Shown one piece after another: positions 8,007 through 10,438 of a stretch of DNA of 10,438 bases (its first letter is position 1; each line of letters opens with the position of its first letter). A model generated the notes under the pieces. It was not told the origin of the DNA. It did no database searches and saw nothing but the letters and a program-made list of their open reading frames with translations. Source of the stretch: Prevotellaceae bacterium (GTDB lineage: Bacteria; Bacteroidota; Bacteroidia; Bacteroidales; UBA932). The position numbers and the translations under genes are program-made. Location of the stretch: positions 1-10,438 of the forward strand of contig JAITQP010000014.1 of NCBI GenBank assembly GCA_031288885.1. The letters are read 5' to 3'.

Positions 8007-8074
8007 CCGTCCCGTAGGGACGGAATGTTGGTAGAAGATAACGTCGCCCGCCCGCCGCCCCGTCCCTACGGGGC
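8007..8074. repeat. Two G+C-rich mini-palindromes in the leader of the regulator gene
   Basis: CCGTCCC-GTA-GGGACGG (8007-8023) and GCCCCGT-CCCT-ACGGGGC (8057-8074) are perfect 7-bp stems. They stand 70-140 nt before the regulator's start codon, so they would lie in its 5' leader if transcription begins further upstream. The first, extended to 8028, is an inverted near-copy of the tip hairpin of palindrome copy A (2508-2530), differing by one inserted base. I see no clear promoter box between 7935 and 8115. Confidence 0.65.
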
Positions 8075-8115
8075 AGCGTTCCGTTGCAGCAAAGCCCATT
8101 CCTCCCTTCTCTCTT

Positions 8116-8354
8116 AATGAGGTAATGATGTTTTATATCTCATATCAAACTTTCCTCTGCTACTGAGGTTGTTTGGTTATAAGAATTAGGTTGAAAATGA
8201 GGTTTTTGAGGCACCTCTACCCACATTCCGCTCCTAACGGACGGCGCAAGGCGTGCGTCGGAGCACGGCAACCTCATTTTCAACCTAATTTTCCCAACAA
8301 AACAACCTCAGTAGAAACGAGCACCCCACTACAACCAACCTCATTACCTCATTT
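8116..8354. repeat. Long nested palindromic repeat, copy B
   Basis: A 239-bp relative of the element at 2401-2660, in the spacer between the DUF4998 gene and the regulator. Its outer ends (8116-8132 against the complement ending at 8353) match with one mismatch. The inner arms 8159-8202 and 8272-8314 pair better than in copy A near their base (GAGGTTGTTT against AAACAACCTC) and keep the same unpaired ATAAG/TTCCC patch. The tip (8203-8271) is different from A: an imperfect CCG-CTCC-TAAC-GGA-CGG hairpin and a CGTGC/GCACG stem. No gene or clear target-site duplication is visible. Confidence 0.85.
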
Positions 8355-8367
8355 CTTTCCGTATACT

Positions 8368-8415
8368 AACCTTAACAAGGTTGGCTTGTTAGAAGAATTA
8401 AGTTGTAAATGAGGT
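8368..8415. repeat. Fragment of a third palindrome copy, with small hairpin
   Basis: 8376-8415 matches the left inner arm of copies A and B. The best stretch, 8389-8415, is identical to copy A at 25 of 27 positions (TTAGAAGAATTAAG..., ending AAATGAGGT). It stops 14 nt beyond the DUF4998 stop codon, and no right half follows. AACCTT-AAC-AAGGTT (8368-8382) forms a 6-bp hairpin at its edge without a U-run, so it is at best a weak terminator. Confidence 0.7.
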
Positions 8416-8429
8416 AAGCCTATTAACCA

Positions 8430-9182
8430 TTATTTCTTGTCCGACCATGTATTCGAATCGCCGGGCTTAACGTAGTCCGTTTCCTTTTCATACTTGCGGA
8501 CTACCATAAATGTATCTATAAACGTCTCAACAGGCTTAAATATCGCGCTGTAGTATATGGAGTCCGAGTTGAATTTTGGTATCTTCAGCGTGTCGGGCAA
8601 AATGAGCGACCCATCAAAATGGGGGTAAATCACCGTGTCTGTCCAGCGGGTATTTTGTATTTTCCATCCCACCCGTGTAGCCACCAGCGGCGGCGCATCG
8701 GCAGGGAGAAATACAATGGTCATAGTACTTGTGCCATCCCTATGAGGTTTGCCCGCAAGCGTGCGGTTGTTCAGCAAGCTGGCGTAGGTTTCTCCGTAGG
8801 TTACCCCGTTCAGCGTTACGGGCAGCGAGGAGTACTTGCCGGTTTCGTCGTACAGGGTGAGCGAAAACACGTAGCTGCCCTCGTTCACGAAAGTATCTAC
8901 CGTTACCTCCATTCCGTTGAGGTCAACGCTAAAGGTTTGGGTGCGGTTGGCGCCATCTGCCCACCACGCGAGGGAGGCTTTCTTTACGCGAATGTCCGTA
9001 ACCGGCGGGAGTACCATCTTCAGCCGGCTCTTGCCCGAGAGCACCTCTATGGAGCCTTGGGGATATTTGGCAAGATATACAATAGGCCCATCGCCCCGAA
9101 ACTCCCTGTAGGTTTCATCCATGCTGCCACAGCCCGCAAGCGCCACTGCTCCCAGCGCTATGCTATACAAAATATGTTTCAT
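8430..9182 (-). CDS. DUF4998-family PUL lipoprotein
   Basis: A 250-residue lipoprotein, probably on the cell surface, found in the family beside SusC/SusD pairs; a glycan-binding role is likely but unproven. The N-terminus MKHILYSIALGAVALAGC is a type II signal peptide with lipobox LAGC and lipidated C18. The acidic stretch after it (CGSMDETY) fits Bacteroidetes surface-export signals. DUF4998 hallmarks follow: MDETYREF-x4-PIVYLAKYP (21-41), GKSRLKMVLPPVTDIRVKKASLAWW (about 50-74), VDTFVNEGSYVFSLTLYDETG (115-135) and VTYGETYASLLNNR (147-160). The C-terminal third is beta-rich and diverse, as usual. It begins 44 nt after the upstream lipoprotein gene with an A-rich leader and no Shine-Dalgarno, and is probably the last gene of that operon, since a 495-nt repeat-filled spacer follows. 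Confidence 0.85.
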   Translation of the reverse strand: MKHILYSIALGAVALAGCGSMDETYREFRGDGPIVYLAKYPQGSIEVLSGKSRLKMVLPPVTDIRVKKASLAWWADGANRTQTFSVDLNGMEVTVDTFVNEGSYVFSLTLYDETGKYSSLPVTLNGVTYGETYASLLNNRTLAGKPHRDGTSTMTIVFLPADAPPLVATRVGWKIQNTRWTDTVIYPHFDGSLILPDTLKIPKFNSDSIYYSAIFKPVETFIDTFMVVRKYEKETDYVKPGDSNTWSDKK

Positions 9183-9226
9183 GTTTTTGATGATTTTAGT
9201 TTTTTTTCTAATTTTTACGCTATGCG

Positions 9227-10438
9227 CTACTTTGCCTCCGCGCCAAAGAACGAAAGCTGGTCAATCATTACAGGCCCCGTTGTGCTGCTGCCGTAGGTTT
9301 CCACCACGTTAATTACGATGTACTGCACCGGATCCACAAAGTCGCCGGGTATTGGAAACTCCTGCCCCTGTATAATCAGGTCAATATCATCGGCGGAGAG
9401 GTCGCCCGTGTTGTTTTGGCTGCTCACGGTGGAGAGGGTGTAGGTGCCGTCGGCGCGGGGCAGCCCAAACTCGCCTATTTTAGCAAACTGGGCTTCAAGG
9501 TTCATGTTGTTACGGTTGGGCGCTTTGGAGGCAGCCCAAATCTCCAGCGTTTTGGGGTAGCCGTCCTTAAAGATGTAGCGGTAGTCCGTGGTGGTGGCTC
9601 CCCCTATGCCGGTTTTGGGGTAGGTGAAGATGTCCGTTCGCGAGCCTGTGTACATAAAGCGTCCGTGCAGCACAATGCGCGAGAGAAGGTACTTTTTCCC
9701 GAGGTTGATGGTAATTTTCTGCGGGAAAGCGCTGGCAGGCGGAGAGTGGTAGCAGTAGGAGCCGCTCTTGCCGATTTGTTCGTCCCACAAGCATGGGGTG
9801 TCGTGGTGTCCGCCGGAGTAGGTGTGGTTACCCTTCGTTTCAAATCCCATTTCATACCACCCAAAGCTTTTGGGGTCGCACTGATACTCCTCCCACGGCG
9901 TGATGGTCTCCTCCTTGTAGGTTGAGCGGCGGCCCCACCTGTCCTTCGTAAACACGGCAAACCGTGCCTCCTCCGCTCTCTGCTTGCGCAGGGAGTAAAC
10001 AAAGTTCACCGCTTTGGAGTATATCATAGCCTTTTCCACCCAGCCGGAGGTGCTCGCCGCAGAGTCGGTTATCTCCCACTTGCAAATGCCGTAGGCTATG
10101 GGCGCTCCCAGCTCGTTGGTGGAGGTAACTTTTATTCCTCCGTAGGTTGCCTCTAACTTCAGATCATCAAATATCATAAGGTAGGGGGACTTTTTCGGCT
10201 TTACGGTTACGGGAACCGGCTCAGAGGCGGCGTCGCCGTAGCTCATCGAGTAGAGGTTGACCAGCTGCTCGGTGGTATCGCTAAACCCCTCCACAAGGAT
10301 AGAGTCGGTGTAGTAGGAGGCGTTGGTGACGCGCTGCTCGCCGTCCACCGTGTAAACCGCGCGCACGTACTTAAGGTTTACGTCGGCGGGGCGGTTGTAG
10401 AAAATGACTGCCGCGCCGGGCAGATTCTTCACGTCCGT
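9227..10438 (-). CDS. DUF4959/DUF5126/DUF5000-type PUL protein, N-terminus beyond window edge
   Basis: The frame is open to the right edge, giving 403 visible residues. The visible start (TDVKNLPGAAVIFYNRP) is already inside DUF4959, so the signal peptide and roughly 30-50 residues are missing; the GTG at 10432 is not a real start. Visible residues 1-82 are DUF4959 (LKYVRAVYTVDGEQR, SYYTDSILVEGFSDT). About 83-180 is DUF5126 with an Ig-like pattern (YGGIKVTSTNE, AVFTKDRWGRRS). About 183-400 is the DUF5000 discoidin-like domain (ITINLGKKYLLSRIVLHGRF, YPKTLEIWAASK, VQYIVINVVETYG, MIDQLSFFGA). Such a jelly-roll end fits carbohydrate binding on the outer surface. Homologues are usually encoded just after susC/susD, followed by a DUF4998 gene, exactly as here, so susC/susD are expected to the right. 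Binding specificity is unknown. Confidence 0.85.
   Translation of the reverse strand, partial: TDVKNLPGAAVIFYNRPADVNLKYVRAVYTVDGEQRVTNASYYTDSILVEGFSDTTEQLVNLYSMSYGDAASEPVPVTVKPKKSPYLMIFDDLKLEATYGGIKVTSTNELGAPIAYGICKWEITDSAASTSGWVEKAMIYSKAVNFVYSLRKQRAEEARFAVFTKDRWGRRSTYKEETITPWEEYQCDPKSFGWYEMGFETKGNHTYSGGHHDTPCLWDEQIGKSGSYCYHSPPASAFPQKITINLGKKYLLSRIVLHGRFMYTGSRTDIFTYPKTGIGGATTTDYRYIFKDGYPKTLEIWAASKAPNRNNMNLEAQFAKIGEFGLPRADGTYTLSTVSSQNNTGDLSADDIDLIIQGQEFPIPGDFVDPVQYIVINVVETYGSSTTGPVMIDQLSFFGAEAK

Noticed and set aside
7935..8115. Promoter of the hybrid regulator
   Set aside because: Only a partial TAATTTTT resembles the -7 box and no -33 TTTG is suitably placed, so I do not call it.
8173..8412. 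79-codon plus-strand frame across palindrome copy B
   Set aside because: It reads through the repeat arms and variable tip, and is not preserved in copy A, where the tip differs.

Overview
The window is part of a polysaccharide utilisation locus (PUL) from a Bacteroidota genome, most likely of the order Bacteroidales. The evidence is a hybrid two-component regulator that joins periplasmic propeller, histidine kinase, receiver and AraC domains in one protein. Next to it are lipoproteins of the DUF4998 and DUF4959/DUF5126/DUF5000 types and glycoside hydrolases of families 2 and 105. A TAnnTTFG-class promoter element (TACATTTG, fitting the Bacteroidetes TAnnTTTG box) precedes the GH2 gene. Coding DNA is G+C-rich and the spacers are clearly A+T-richer. 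All five genes are on the minus strand, so transcription runs from right to left.

In transcription order: (1) 10438-9227, the C-terminal 403 residues of a DUF4959/DUF5126/DUF5000 protein whose start lies outside the window; (2) 9182-8430, a DUF4998 lipoprotein 44 nt downstream; (3) a 495-nt spacer with a 239-bp palindromic repeat (copy B), a fragment of a third copy, and short G+C-rich hairpins; (4) 7934-3858, the hybrid two-component regulator; (5) 3868-2714, a GH105 hydrolase whose start overlaps the regulator's stop by 11 nt; (6) a 674-nt spacer with a 260-bp palindromic repeat (copy A), a hairpin of the CATTGCGAG-type dispersed repeat and other small palindromes; (7) 2039 to the left edge, a secreted GH2 beta-glycosidase cut off at its C-terminus.

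The genes make sense together. The lipoproteins are probably cell-surface partners of a SusC/SusD pair encoded to the right of the window. The regulator senses a periplasmic oligosaccharide and activates the locus. GH105 removes unsaturated uronic acid from lyase products, and GH2 removes a beta-linked sugar. This points to a uronic-acid-containing glycan such as a pectin, but the substrate is inferred and no lyase is visible here.

The most unusual content is between the genes. Two copies of a ~240-bp nested palindrome have 17-bp ends, 44-nt inner arms, a shared unpaired internal loop and a variable tip. They lie in the two large spacers, each shortly downstream of a gene cluster's last stop codon. 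A piece of a third copy sits beside one of them. They look like a non-coding mobile or structured repeat family.
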